Shown here in pieces: positions 45,398 to 53,341 of a DNA stretch of 64,000 nucleotides. The notes below the pieces were generated by a model that saw only the letters and a program-made list of their open reading frames with translations, had not been told where the DNA came from and searched no databases. How positions within the stretch are numbered: position 1 is the stretch's first letter; the number at the start of each line of letters is the position of its first letter. A program made the position numbers and the translations under genes. Source of the DNA: JBOZRQ01 sp050789255. Its GTDB lineage: Bacteria > Bacillota > Sulfobacillia > Symbiobacteriales > Symbiobacteriaceae. The DNA is taken from positions 1 through 64,000 of the forward strand of contig JBOZRQ010000055.1 in NCBI GenBank assembly GCA_050789255.1, in the 5' to 3' direction.

Positions 45398-46432
45398 TTA
45401 GTCAGCAGTGTCAGCCAGCCTCCGTCGCCGCACCTGATCCGCCCTGTGCCGGGCCAGCGCCGCATCCAAAACACCGTTTACCAAGTCGGCGTAACTCCAC
45501 CCGCCCACAGCAGCCTGTCGGCAGAGGTCGCTGAAGCCAGGCACCAGACCAGGCAGCGGGTTGACCTCAAGCACGTACGGCACCCCGTCTTCGCCGAGGC
45601 GCAGGTCTACCCGTGCGACGTCTGCGCAGCCCAAGGCTCGGAAGGCGGCCAGGGCGGTCTGCTTCAGTGCGGCCTCCAGCGTTGGGTCCACGGGCGCCGG
45701 GCAGAGGTAGTAGTCGTCGGCGTCCCACTCCTTCTTGAACTGGTAGGAGTAGATCGCTCCGTGCTCAGCCGGCACCAGGCTGTAGTTGATCTCGATGATG
45801 GGGAAGAGCACAGGATGATCGTTTCCGACGATGCCGACCGTGAACTCGCGCCCCTGGACGAACTCCTCCACCAGGGCGGGCTGCCGGTACAGCTGGTGAA
45901 CGAAGGCGACCTGCTCCAGCAGTTCCGTCGGGTTGTTTACCTTCGATGCCGGGCTGATCCCCATGCTGGAGCCCTCGCACGCCGGCTTGACGAAAAGTGG
46001 GAAGCGAAGGCCTGCCCAGTCCGGCTCTGCTCCGGGCTCTACCACACGGAAGGCTGGGGTCGGCACGCCGTGGTAGAGAAACATCTTCTTTGCGGCCGCC
46101 TTGTCGAGCGAGAGCGCCAGCGCCATAATTCCGGAGCCTGTGTAGGGGATGCCCAGCATCTCCAGCATCGCGGGCACGTGGGACTCCCGGCTTGCCCCCC
46201 GGATGCCCTCGCACATGTTGAAGACCACGTCAGGCCGCCGCTCCCGCAGCTTCTGGTAGGCCTCCTCATCGCCCTCGATCCAGATCACCTCATGCCCGGC
46301 GGAAGCGAGGGCGCCCGCCACCGCCAGGACGGTCTGCTCGCTGTCGAACTCGGCGTGTGCGTCGGGAGGTTCTCCTTCGTCAACAGGGTCGTACTTGCCC
46401 AGGTTAAACATGAGCCCAACCGTAAGTCCCAT
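45398..46432 (-). CDS. D-alanine--D-alanine ligase-family ATP-grasp protein
   Basis: This 344-residue ATP-grasp ligase resembles Ddl. It has an N-terminal domain with ERRPDVVFNMCEGIRG, LGIPYTGSGIMALALSLDKA, and a phosphate-binding loop PACEGSSMGI. The C-terminal signature is EVNPLPGLVPGFSDLCRQA. Classical Ddl has 'EVNTLPGFT'; here EVNPLPGLVPG places it in the related Ddl-like group whose substrates are less certain. No other peptidoglycan precursor gene is adjacent. It has a consensus promoter with an internal operator-like palindrome. The ATG lacks a well-spaced ribosome binding site. Confidence 0.85.
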   Translation of the reverse strand: MGLTVGLMFNLGKYDPVDEGEPPDAHAEFDSEQTVLAVAGALASAGHEVIWIEGDEEAYQKLRERRPDVVFNMCEGIRGASRESHVPAMLEMLGIPYTGSGIMALALSLDKAAAKKMFLYHGVPTPAFRVVEPGAEPDWAGLRFPLFVKPACEGSSMGISPASKVNNPTELLEQVAFVHQLYRQPALVEEFVQGREFTVGIVGNDHPVLFPIIEINYSLVPAEHGAIYSYQFKKEWDADDYYLCPAPVDPTLEAALKQTALAAFRALGCADVARVDLRLGEDGVPYVLEVNPLPGLVPGFSDLCRQAAVGGWSYADLVNGVLDAALARHRADQVRRRRLADTAD

Positions 46433-46465
46433 GGCTGCTGATCGCGACTCCCTCTTGCACAGAAT

Positions 46466-46475
46466 GAAACGTTTC
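46466..46475. promoter_or_regulatory. LacI/CcpA-like operator palindrome
   Basis: GAAACGTTTC is a perfect 10-bp palindrome with the AAACGTTT core often bound by LacI-family repressors. It sits about 20 bases downstream of the ligase-gene -10 box. Confidence 0.4.
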
Positions 46476-46493
46476 GATCGTTAATGTACCTTC

Positions 46494-46521
46494 ATCATAG
46501 CATCGAGGAGTTGACTGTCAA
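46494..46521 (-). promoter_or_regulatory. Promoter of the D-Ala-D-Ala-ligase-like gene
   Basis: A consensus TTGACA, a 16-base spacer and TATGAT. The -35 lies inside a 13-base palindrome, GTTGAC-T-GTCAAC (46510-46522). Confidence 0.75.
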
Positions 46522-46620
46522 CCTGCCAGAGACGTAGACCAAGCCATCAACATTTGCTACTATCTAAACCATACCATGCACCTTAACTACGCCGCACGAA
46601 ACGTTGGAGGGAATGGAGCT

Positions 46621-47550
46621 TTGCGACTTCGTACCTGGCAGGCCGATATTCTCCTGGCTGCCGTCACCGCGGTTTGGGGCGCCACCTTCCCCCTAGTGAA
46701 AAACGCCACCGACCTGCTCGGCGGCGGCGTTCCTACCTATTGGTTTTTGGCAGCGCGCTTCACCCTGGCCTTTCTCCTGCTGGCTGCCCTCTTCTGGCGG
46801 AGGCTGGTCCGGGTGCCCCTGCGCACCTGGGGCGCCGGCCTTCTGGTTGGCCTCTTCCTCTTTGCCGGCTATGCCTTTCAAACCTTTGGACTCGCCCACA
46901 CAACCAGCTCGAAGGCGGGCTTCATTACCGGGTTGTGCGTCGTCCTGGTGCCCGTGCTTTCTGTGCTGTGGCTGAAACGGAAGCCCCTCCCTGGCGCCTG
47001 GATCGGCGTTGCCACCGCGACGGTGGGTCTGGCACTGCTCTCCCTGAACGCCGACCTGAAGCCCACCTACGGGGACCTGCTGGTCTTCCTGTGCGCCATC
47101 GCCTTCGCCCTGCACATCGCCTCGATCAGCCGGTACTCTGGCCCCCATGACTCCGTGGCCCTGGCCATCATCCAGATTGGCGTAGCAGCGGCGCTCTCCT
47201 GGGTGCTCCACCTCGTGGACAAGGGGACGCTGGCCCCCGGTGTACCTGGCGTGCAGTGGTTCCAGGGGCCGGGGAACGTGGTGCTGGCCTGGCTGATCTG
47301 CGGGGTGCTGGCCACGGCGGCCGCATTCCTGCTCCAGAACGTGCTGCAGCCGTTTACCACCCCGACGCACACCGCCCTGATCTTCTCGGCCGAGCCGGTC
47401 TGGGGAGCGATCTTCTCCTACATGCTGCTCGGCGAAACGCTCACCCCGCGGGGCTACCTTGGCGCCGGGTTGATCCTCGCCGGCATGTTCCTGGCCGAAC
47501 TCCCCATCGGGGTCAAGGCAGGTGACACCGCTGACCAGCCTGGCGATTAG
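46621..47550 (+). CDS. EamA/DMT-family transporter
   Basis: This 309-residue membrane protein has ten predicted helices in two EamA repeats: ILLAAVTAVWGATFPLVK in the first and IFSAEPVWGAIFSYMLLGE in the second, the hallmark end-of-repeat motif. These drug/metabolite transporters usually export amino acids, nucleotides or drugs. The TTG start is preferred because GGAGGG lies 9 bases upstream. An ATG 15 codons earlier has no ribosome binding site. It is divergent from the ligase-like gene, and its stop overlaps the convergent dioxygenase-like gene. Confidence 0.9.
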   Translation: MRLRTWQADILLAAVTAVWGATFPLVKNATDLLGGGVPTYWFLAARFTLAFLLLAALFWRRLVRVPLRTWGAGLLVGLFLFAGYAFQTFGLAHTTSSKAGFITGLCVVLVPVLSVLWLKRKPLPGAWIGVATATVGLALLSLNADLKPTYGDLLVFLCAIAFALHIASISRYSGPHDSVALAIIQIGVAAALSWVLHLVDKGTLAPGVPGVQWFQGPGNVVLAWLICGVLATAAAFLLQNVLQPFTTPTHTALIFSAEPVWGAIFSYMLLGETLTPRGYLGAGLILAGMFLAELPIGVKAGDTADQPGD

Positions 47551-48215
47551 TACTGGGCGTTCAGCGAGTTGGTCAGCTCGCTGAGGGCGTCCCACAGCTC
47601 CTTGAACATAACCGCCCGCGTGCCCGCCTGGAGTTTCTGGGCGGGCACTCCCTTTAGGCTCAGCACATCCAGGCCGATTTCCCGGCGGACCAGGTTCAGG
47701 TGGTTCTGGCGGAAGCGCCCGAACTGCTCATCAAGCTCGAGCAGGGCCTGAAGAAAGTCGTGCAGTTCACCGTGCTGGTAGGGACTGCCGAGGATCTCCA
47801 GGGGTGCGGCGCCCCGCTTTTGCAGCACCGACTGGTAAGCCTCCTCCATGGGCCTGGCCATGTTCAGAATGCGGTTGAAGCCCGGGCTGTCCTGACCACT
47901 GCCCCGCCCTAAGGCCAGCCGGACGGTGTGGTAATCGGCCGGGTGCATCATTTCAAGGATTAAGATCTGCTCCGACAGGAAGCTGATGATTCGAGCGGAG
48001 CGCAGCAGCAGGTGCGTCGCCCTGCGCAGGTCGTCGCTGGTCTGCATCTGGCGGATCGCCTCATGCAGGTCGTGCAGAACCGCCTTCATCCAGATCTCCG
48101 AGGATTGGTGCGTGAGCTGAAAGAGCAGTTCGTCGTGGGTCACCAGATCCGACTCCGCCTTCTGCAGGCTGAGCAGTTCGTCAGTCCGTATGTACAGTTC
48201 ATAGTCGCTCGCCAT
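47547..48215 (-). CDS. Tryptophan 2,3-dioxygenase-family protein
   Basis: This 222-residue protein follows the TDO pattern: YELYIRTDELLSLQ, HDELLFQLTHQSSEIWMKAV, MMHPADYHTVRLALGRGSGQ and FRQNHLNLVRREIG. TDO is a tetrameric haem enzyme that opens the indole ring of tryptophan. The His in THQSSE matches the distal pocket and NHLNLVRR the haem-ligand helix. However, the GTGG substrate loop expected after REIG is replaced by DVLSLKGVP, and the protein is shorter than typical TDO. Its substrate may therefore differ. No other kynurenine gene is present. ATG 48215 has an AGGTGAG upstream. Confidence 0.8.
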   Translation of the reverse strand: MASDYELYIRTDELLSLQKAESDLVTHDELLFQLTHQSSEIWMKAVLHDLHEAIRQMQTSDDLRRATHLLLRSARIISFLSEQILILEMMHPADYHTVRLALGRGSGQDSPGFNRILNMARPMEEAYQSVLQKRGAAPLEILGSPYQHGELHDFLQALLELDEQFGRFRQNHLNLVRREIGLDVLSLKGVPAQKLQAGTRAVMFKELWDALSELTNSLNAQY

Positions 48216-48247
48216 GTAAGACTCACCTCTCACCTTTACTACGTAGA

Positions 48248-48276
48248 ACACCCCCGGCGAAGTTCGCCGGGGGTGT
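48248..48276 (-). terminator. Terminator of the chemotaxis transducer gene
   Basis: ACACCCCCGGCG and CGCCGGGGGTGT form a perfect 12-bp stem with a 5-base loop. The minus-strand tail is TTCTACG. Confidence 0.75.
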
Positions 48277-48298
48277 AGTTTATGCCTGCCGATTCTGA

Positions 48299-49798
48299 TT
48301 AGTTCAACTTAAATCGCTCTACCCGTTGCTGTAGGACCGTTCCGGTAGCGGTCACCTGTGTGGCGCTGGCCAGCATCTCCGTCACAGTGCACTTTACCTT
48401 GCCGGTCGCTTCGGCCATCGCTGTGCCGGCGGACAGGCTGTGGCGGGCGCCGTCCTCCACCGAGTTGACTACGGTGGCCACATTTCCGACGGTGGCGACC
48501 ATCTCCTCGGCGGTAGCGGCGTTCTCCTCGGCGATCGCGGACAGCTGGTCGGTCGCCATGGCGGCCTGAGAGCTGGCGGCGTTGATCTCCTCGGAAGCCG
48601 CCGAGATCGCCTCCACCTGGCGCTGCGTTTCCACAGCCGAGGCCAGGATCCGCTCCAGGGAGGTTCCGGCCTCCTTGACCATATTGGCCCCGGTATTCAC
48701 TTCGCGCGTGCCTGCCTCCATGGTGATCACCACGGCGGCGGCGCCCTTGCGCAGGTCCTCAACCCGGCCGCCGATCTCAAGCGCCGCCTTGCGGGAGCGC
48801 TCCGCCAGTCGCCGCACCTCGCCGGCCACCACGGCGAAGCCACGCCCGTGCTCGCCGACGCGTGCCGCCTCAATCGCGGCGTTCAGGGCGAGCAGGTCGG
48901 TCTGCTCTGCGATGTCGGTAATCAGGGCCAGAATCTCGTCGACATGGCCAAGGTCGGTGCTGAGGGCTTTGACCTCCTCAGCGGCGCTGAGCACCCGCTC
49001 ACGGACCCGGTCCATGGTGCATACAACGTCTTGCATCGTCCCGAACCCTGCGTCGGCGGCGCCCCGGGTATGCATGGCCGCCTCGGCCACCACCGCAGCG
49101 CTTTGGGCGACCTGCTCAATCGCTGAGGTTACCTGCCGGAGGACCTCGGCGGTCTGTTCGACCTCCTTGGCCTGCGCCTCGGCGGCCTGCGCCACATGCT
49201 CGGCACAGGTCCGGAGCTCAACAGCCGCACGGTTGCCCTCAGCCGCCTTCTCCACCTGATTCACGGCCACGCGGCGCACCTCTTCGATCAGCTTGGAGGC
49301 GGAGTCGGAGGCGGACGAAGTCTCCGCCGCGCCGGCGTTCAGGCGGCGCCCGGCGATCTCAAGCTCCCTGGCCGAGTCCCGCATCTCCTGCACCATGGTG
49401 CGAAGGCTGGCACTCATGTGGTTGAACGACTTGGTCATCTGTCCGACCTCGTCGACACTGTTTACGGGCAACTCAGGGTGCGACAGGTCGCCGGCGGCGA
49501 TCTTCTCCATACCCTCACGGAGCTTCCAGATGGGCCGCACCACGATCAACGAGAAGAACACGGCCGCGCCAAGGCAGACCAGCAGCATGGGTATGCCGCT
49601 GATCAGCATCTCCTTGATTAGTTGGTTGGTGAGGGAGTCAATCTTGTCCTCCGAGATTCCCAGGGCACGGGCACTTCGGCCGAGGCTGTACCACACTTGA
49701 AAGATGCCGAGGCCAAGGGGGATAAGAGCCCAGGTCAGGAGTGTTGCTGTGGTGCGAGGTCCGAAGTTCCACTGCAGCGGGTTGAGCAAGCGTCGCAT
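48299..49798 (-). CDS. Methyl-accepting chemotaxis protein without a large sensor domain
   Basis: This 499-residue transducer has two membrane helices (about residues 15-40 and 68-93) separated by only about 27 residues, so no extracellular ligand domain fits. It then has a HAMP domain (VRPIWKLREGMEKIAAGDLS), a long helical signalling domain with the conserved tip ALNAAIEAARVGEHGRGFAVVAGEVRRLAERS, which binds CheA/CheW, and a C-terminal helix. It may sense membrane, energy or intracellular signals. The ATG has AAGGGGGATT upstream. There are no chemotaxis genes nearby. Confidence 0.93.
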   Translation of the reverse strand: MRRLLNPLQWNFGPRTTATLLTWALIPLGLGIFQVWYSLGRSARALGISEDKIDSLTNQLIKEMLISGIPMLLVCLGAAVFFSLIVVRPIWKLREGMEKIAAGDLSHPELPVNSVDEVGQMTKSFNHMSASLRTMVQEMRDSARELEIAGRRLNAGAAETSSASDSASKLIEEVRRVAVNQVEKAAEGNRAAVELRTCAEHVAQAAEAQAKEVEQTAEVLRQVTSAIEQVAQSAAVVAEAAMHTRGAADAGFGTMQDVVCTMDRVRERVLSAAEEVKALSTDLGHVDEILALITDIAEQTDLLALNAAIEAARVGEHGRGFAVVAGEVRRLAERSRKAALEIGGRVEDLRKGAAAVVITMEAGTREVNTGANMVKEAGTSLERILASAVETQRQVEAISAASEEINAASSQAAMATDQLSAIAEENAATAEEMVATVGNVATVVNSVEDGARHSLSAGTAMAEATGKVKCTVTEMLASATQVTATGTVLQQRVERFKLN

Positions 49799-49851
49799 GA
49801 GAATCCCCCTTGGGGAGAGACATCCGGATTCACCCCTTATTTAACACCAAA

Positions 49852-49872
49852 GACCTCCTGGAAAGGGAGGTC
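49852..49872 (-). terminator. Terminator of engB
   Basis: GACCTCC and GGAGGTC form a 7-bp stem with a 7-base loop, followed on the minus strand by TTTGG. Confidence 0.6.
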
Positions 49873-49904
49873 ATTAGTGACATTCTTGGTATAGATATAA
49901 ATAC

Positions 49905-50600
49905 CTATTGTCCTACTAAGGTATTCCTGCTAGAGGACAGTACCCAAGACCATAGTTCCTCGCGGCCGAGACCCTCTTCCGCGGAGTAGGGAATAGGCAG
50001 TAGTTGTCCCCCTAACTGAAGTTCTTTGGCGATCTCCTTCAGGTGATCGGGACGCTGGCCGCGGGCAATCTTGTCCGCCTTGGTCGCCACGCAGATGCGG
50101 TGCCGGTGGTAATGGGACAGCCATTCCCACATGGCGATGTCGTCCTTGCTGGGCGGATGGCGCAGGTCGACCACCTGAATCACGCCTGCCAGGTTCCCAC
50201 GCGTGAGCAGGTAGTGCTCAATCAGTTTGCGCCAGGCCTGCTTCTGGCTCTCGGAGACGCGGGCGAACCCGTAGCCGGGCATGTCGACAAAGTAGAATGC
50301 CTTCGCCTGACGGGCGGCCTCCAGGGCGGACCCCTTCAGCGAGAACCGGTCGGGGTCGTGCGGGTCCGCGGGGTCACCGATCTTGGGCTTGCCCTCGGGC
50401 CAGATGCGATAGTAGTTCAGGGTCTGCGTACGTCCCGGCGTGTTCGATGTCCGGGCGAGCTTGTTGCTCCGCACCAGGCTGTTGATCAGGCTGGACTTGC
50501 CCACATTGGAGCGGCCGACCAGCCCGATCTCCGGCAGGTTGTCGGTGGGGAACTGTTTGGCCGAAGCGGCACTCAACACGAACTCAGCGAACAGCGCCAT
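49905..50600 (-). CDS. engB: Ribosome-biogenesis GTPase EngB (YsxC)
   Basis: This 231-residue GTPase assists assembly of the 50S subunit. G1 is GLVGRSNVGKSSLIN, G2 the SNTPGRTQTLN loop, G3 VDMPGYGFA and G4 TKADKI. Between the switch-I strand (YYRIWPEGK) and G3 there is an insertion of about 28 residues, rich in Asp and Pro, that standard EngB lacks. It lies downstream of lonA as in Bacillus, but lonA has a terminator, so engB may have its own promoter in the short gap. The ATG start agrees with the family. Confidence 0.95.
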   Translation of the reverse strand: MALFAEFVLSAASAKQFPTDNLPEIGLVGRSNVGKSSLINSLVRSNKLARTSNTPGRTQTLNYYRIWPEGKPKIGDPADPHDPDRFSLKGSALEAARQAKAFYFVDMPGYGFARVSESQKQAWRKLIEHYLLTRGNLAGVIQVVDLRHPPSKDDIAMWEWLSHYHRHRICVATKADKIARGQRPDHLKEIAKELQLGGQLLPIPYSAEEGLGREELWSWVLSSSRNTLVGQ

Positions 50601-50626
50601 TGGCGAATACCCTCCAGACTGAGATA

Positions 50627-50663
50627 AGGGCGGACTGAGTACTGCTGTAACTCAGTCCGCCCT
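50627..50663 (-). terminator. Terminator of lonA
   Basis: AGGGCGGACTGAGT and ACTCAGTCCGCCCT form a 14-bp perfect stem with a 9-base loop. The T tail is short (TTATC). Confidence 0.8.
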
Positions 50664-50673
50664 CATGTTGACG

Positions 50674-53091
50674 TTACACGGGCGGGGTTCCGGGCACCTG
50701 GGGCTGCGGGGGGATCACCTCGGGCGGGGCCATGAGGCCCTCGTCGGTGGGCTCCTTCGCAGGGGCGTCGTGCAGCGCAATGCGCAACACTTCGTCCATG
50801 TGTTCGACCAGGTGGATATCGAGCTTTTTGCGGATGTTGCCCGGCACATCCTCCAGATCCTTCTCGTTCTCCTTGGGCAGGCAGATGTCTGTAATGCCCG
50901 CCCGGTGGGCGGCCAAGAGCTTCTCCTTCACACCGCCAATGGGGAGCACGCGGCCGCGGAGGGTGATCTCGCCGGTCATGGCCACACTGGCTTTCACCGG
51001 ACGCCCCGTGAGGGCGGAGATGACCGCCGTTGCCATGGTGATGCCTGCCGAGGGGCCCTCCTTGGGCACGGCGCCCTCGGGCACATGAATGTGGATGTCG
51101 TGCTTGGTGTGGAAGTCCTCCTCCACGCCCAGCTCCTTGTGGCGGGAGCGGATGTAGGAGAAACCAGCCTGGGCCGACTCACGCATGACCTCTCCGAGCT
51201 TGCCGGTCAGGAGCAGGTTGCCCTTGCCCTTCATGACCGAGACCTCGATTGGCATCACGTCGCCGCCGACTTCGGTGTAGACCATGCCGGTGGCTACGCC
51301 AACCTCGTCTTCCTTGGCCTTCTTGCCCCAGGCGTACCGAGGGGCGCCGAGGTAGTTGTGCAGGTTCTGCGTGTTCACCCGCACCACGGTAGCGTCACCA
51401 CGGGCGATTTCCCGAGCCGCCTTGCGGCACACGTTGGCCATCTGGCGTTCCAGGTTGCGCACGCCGGCCTCGCGGGTGTACTCCCGCACGATGGACCGCA
51501 GCACGTTCTCAGAGACCTCGAGGGTCTCCTCGGTCAGGCCATGATCCTTCCGCTGCTTGGGCAGCAGGTGGCGCTTGGCGATCTCCACCTTCTCGTCTTC
51601 GGTGTAGCCGGAGATGGTGATGAGCTCCATGCGGTCGAGCAACGGCCGGGGGATGTTCCAGACCACGTTGGCCGTGGTGATGAAGAGCACGTTCGACAGG
51701 TCGAACGGGGACTCCAGATAGTGGTCAGAGAAGGTGGCGTTCTGCTCGGGATCGAGCACCTCCAACAGCGCCGAGGCAGGGTCGCCGCGGAAGTCGGAGG
51801 ACATTTTGTCGATCTCGTCGAGCAGGAAGACCGGGTTCTTGGTGCCGGCCTGCCGCATGCCCTGAATGATGCGGCCAGGGAGGGCGCCGACGTAGGTGCG
51901 CCGGTGCCCGCGAATTTCTGCCTCGTCGCGCACGCCGCCCAGGGAGATCCGGACGAACTTACGGCCCAGGGCGTTCGCAACCGACTTGGCCAGCGAGGTC
52001 TTACCGACGCCGGGAGGTCCACCCAGGCAGAGGATGGGGCCCTTCATTTTCTCGACCAGCTTGCGCACGGCGAGGTACTCCAGGATGCGGTCCTTCGGCT
52101 TCTTCAGGCCGTAGTGCTCGTTTTCCAGGACCTCCTCGGCCTTCTTGAGGTCGATCTGGTCATCGGTCATCTTGTTCCAGGGCAGAGCGGTAACCCACTC
52201 CAGATAGTTGCGCACCACGACCGCTTCCGCAGCCATGGGGGGCATCTTCTCGAGGCGCTCGACCTCGCGGAGTGCCTTCTCCTTCACGTCGTCGGGAAGG
52301 CCGGCCTCCTCTACCTTCTTACGGAACTCGTCCGACTCGGTGCCCTTTTCGTCGCGCTCGCCGAGCTCCTTCTGGATCGCCTTGATCTGCTCGCGCAGGT
52401 AGTACTCGCGCTGTGTCTTCTCCATTTGCTTGCGGACTCGCACGTTGATCTTGCGCTCGAGCTCCAGGACTTCCATTTCGTTGGTGAGGATGTCGCTGAC
52501 TCGCTCCAGCCGCTTGACCACGTTGAACGCTTCGAGTACGGACTGCTTGTCCTCCAGTTTGAGCGCCGGCAGGTGCTGAATGATGGTGTCGGCCATGCGG
52601 CCGGGCTCCTCAATCTGCACGACGGTGACCAGCGCTTCCGGCTGTACCTTCTTGGAGGCCTTTATGTATTGCTCATACTGGTTGATGACCATTCGCATGA
52701 GGGCGTCGGTCTCGGGGGTTTTGCCCAGATCCTCGTCGTGCTCGTCCACGGCCACCCGGAAGAACGGCTCCTCCGACAGGTAGTGGTCGATGCGGGCACG
52801 GGAGACGCCTTCAAAGACGACCTTGATGGTGCCGCCGGGCACCTTGACGACCTGTTTGATATCGACGATGGTACCGACGCTGTAAATATCCGTCGCGGTG
52901 GGCTCGTCCACCTTTGTATCGCGCTGCATGACAAGCAGCATGCGACGGTCACCAGCCATGGCCTGATCCACGGCCTTGATCGACTTCTCACGTCCGACTT
53001 CCAGGGGGTGGATCATGGTAGGGAAAATGATCTGGCCCCGAAGCGGCAGCAGCGGGAGTTCGATGAGTCTGCCCTTCCTGTCGCCGGCCAT
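50674..53091 (-). CDS. lonA: ATP-dependent protease LonA
   Basis: This 805-residue AAA+ protease has the N-terminal substrate domain (ELPLLPLRGQIIFPTMIHPL), a coiled coil, Walker A GGPPGVGKTSLAKSV and Walker B PVFLLDEIDKM. The C-terminal protease domain has the catalytic Ser in KEGPSAGITMATAV (near residue 682) and Lys in GGVKEKLLAAHRAG. It degrades misfolded and regulatory proteins in the cytoplasm. ATG 53091 is behind AGGAGG. Its own extended -10 promoter and the lonB terminator separate it from lonB. Confidence 0.97.
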   Translation of the reverse strand: MAGDRKGRLIELPLLPLRGQIIFPTMIHPLEVGREKSIKAVDQAMAGDRRMLLVMQRDTKVDEPTATDIYSVGTIVDIKQVVKVPGGTIKVVFEGVSRARIDHYLSEEPFFRVAVDEHDEDLGKTPETDALMRMVINQYEQYIKASKKVQPEALVTVVQIEEPGRMADTIIQHLPALKLEDKQSVLEAFNVVKRLERVSDILTNEMEVLELERKINVRVRKQMEKTQREYYLREQIKAIQKELGERDEKGTESDEFRKKVEEAGLPDDVKEKALREVERLEKMPPMAAEAVVVRNYLEWVTALPWNKMTDDQIDLKKAEEVLENEHYGLKKPKDRILEYLAVRKLVEKMKGPILCLGGPPGVGKTSLAKSVANALGRKFVRISLGGVRDEAEIRGHRRTYVGALPGRIIQGMRQAGTKNPVFLLDEIDKMSSDFRGDPASALLEVLDPEQNATFSDHYLESPFDLSNVLFITTANVVWNIPRPLLDRMELITISGYTEDEKVEIAKRHLLPKQRKDHGLTEETLEVSENVLRSIVREYTREAGVRNLERQMANVCRKAAREIARGDATVVRVNTQNLHNYLGAPRYAWGKKAKEDEVGVATGMVYTEVGGDVMPIEVSVMKGKGNLLLTGKLGEVMRESAQAGFSYIRSRHKELGVEEDFHTKHDIHIHVPEGAVPKEGPSAGITMATAVISALTGRPVKASVAMTGEITLRGRVLPIGGVKEKLLAAHRAGITDICLPKENEKDLEDVPGNIRKKLDIHLVEHMDEVLRIALHDAPAKEPTDEGLMAPPEVIPPQPQVPGTPPV

Positions 53092-53127
53092 TCGCGTCAC
53101 CTCCTGGCATTCTAGCCCTTGGGTAAA

Positions 53128-53136
53128 ATTCTAGCA
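53128..53136 (-). promoter_or_regulatory. Extended -10 element upstream of lonA
   Basis: TGCTAGAAT, an extended -10 sequence, lies 37 bases upstream of the lonA start. No good -35 is visible. No CIRCE or CtsR box was found. Confidence 0.45.
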
Positions 53137-53299
53137 CACTTGCGGGGTAGACCACGCAAAGATCTTGTCGAAAAAGGCCCTGTGTGTTCTTAGACGAGTC
53201 GGACCCACCTGCAGGTTCGGACTGTCTGGTAAAGATGCTCCCCCGGTCACGCGCTTTAGCTTGCACCAGCCTTGTTGGCGGTATTCCGCAGAGAGCGAA

Positions 53300-53330
53300 C
53301 CGGGGAGCTGCCATCGAGCAACTCCCCGGC
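53300..53330 (-). terminator. Terminator of lonB
   Basis: ACCGGGGAGCTGC and GCAACTCCCCGGC form a 13-base stem with one mismatch and a 5-base loop. The T tail is poor. Confidence 0.6.
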
Positions 53331-53341
53331 TGGGCTGGGCC

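Noticed and set aside
53101..53341. Heat-shock operator (CIRCE or CtsR box) upstream of lonA
   Set aside because: Neither consensus is present; only a partial hairpin with AGTC/GACT ends is seen.
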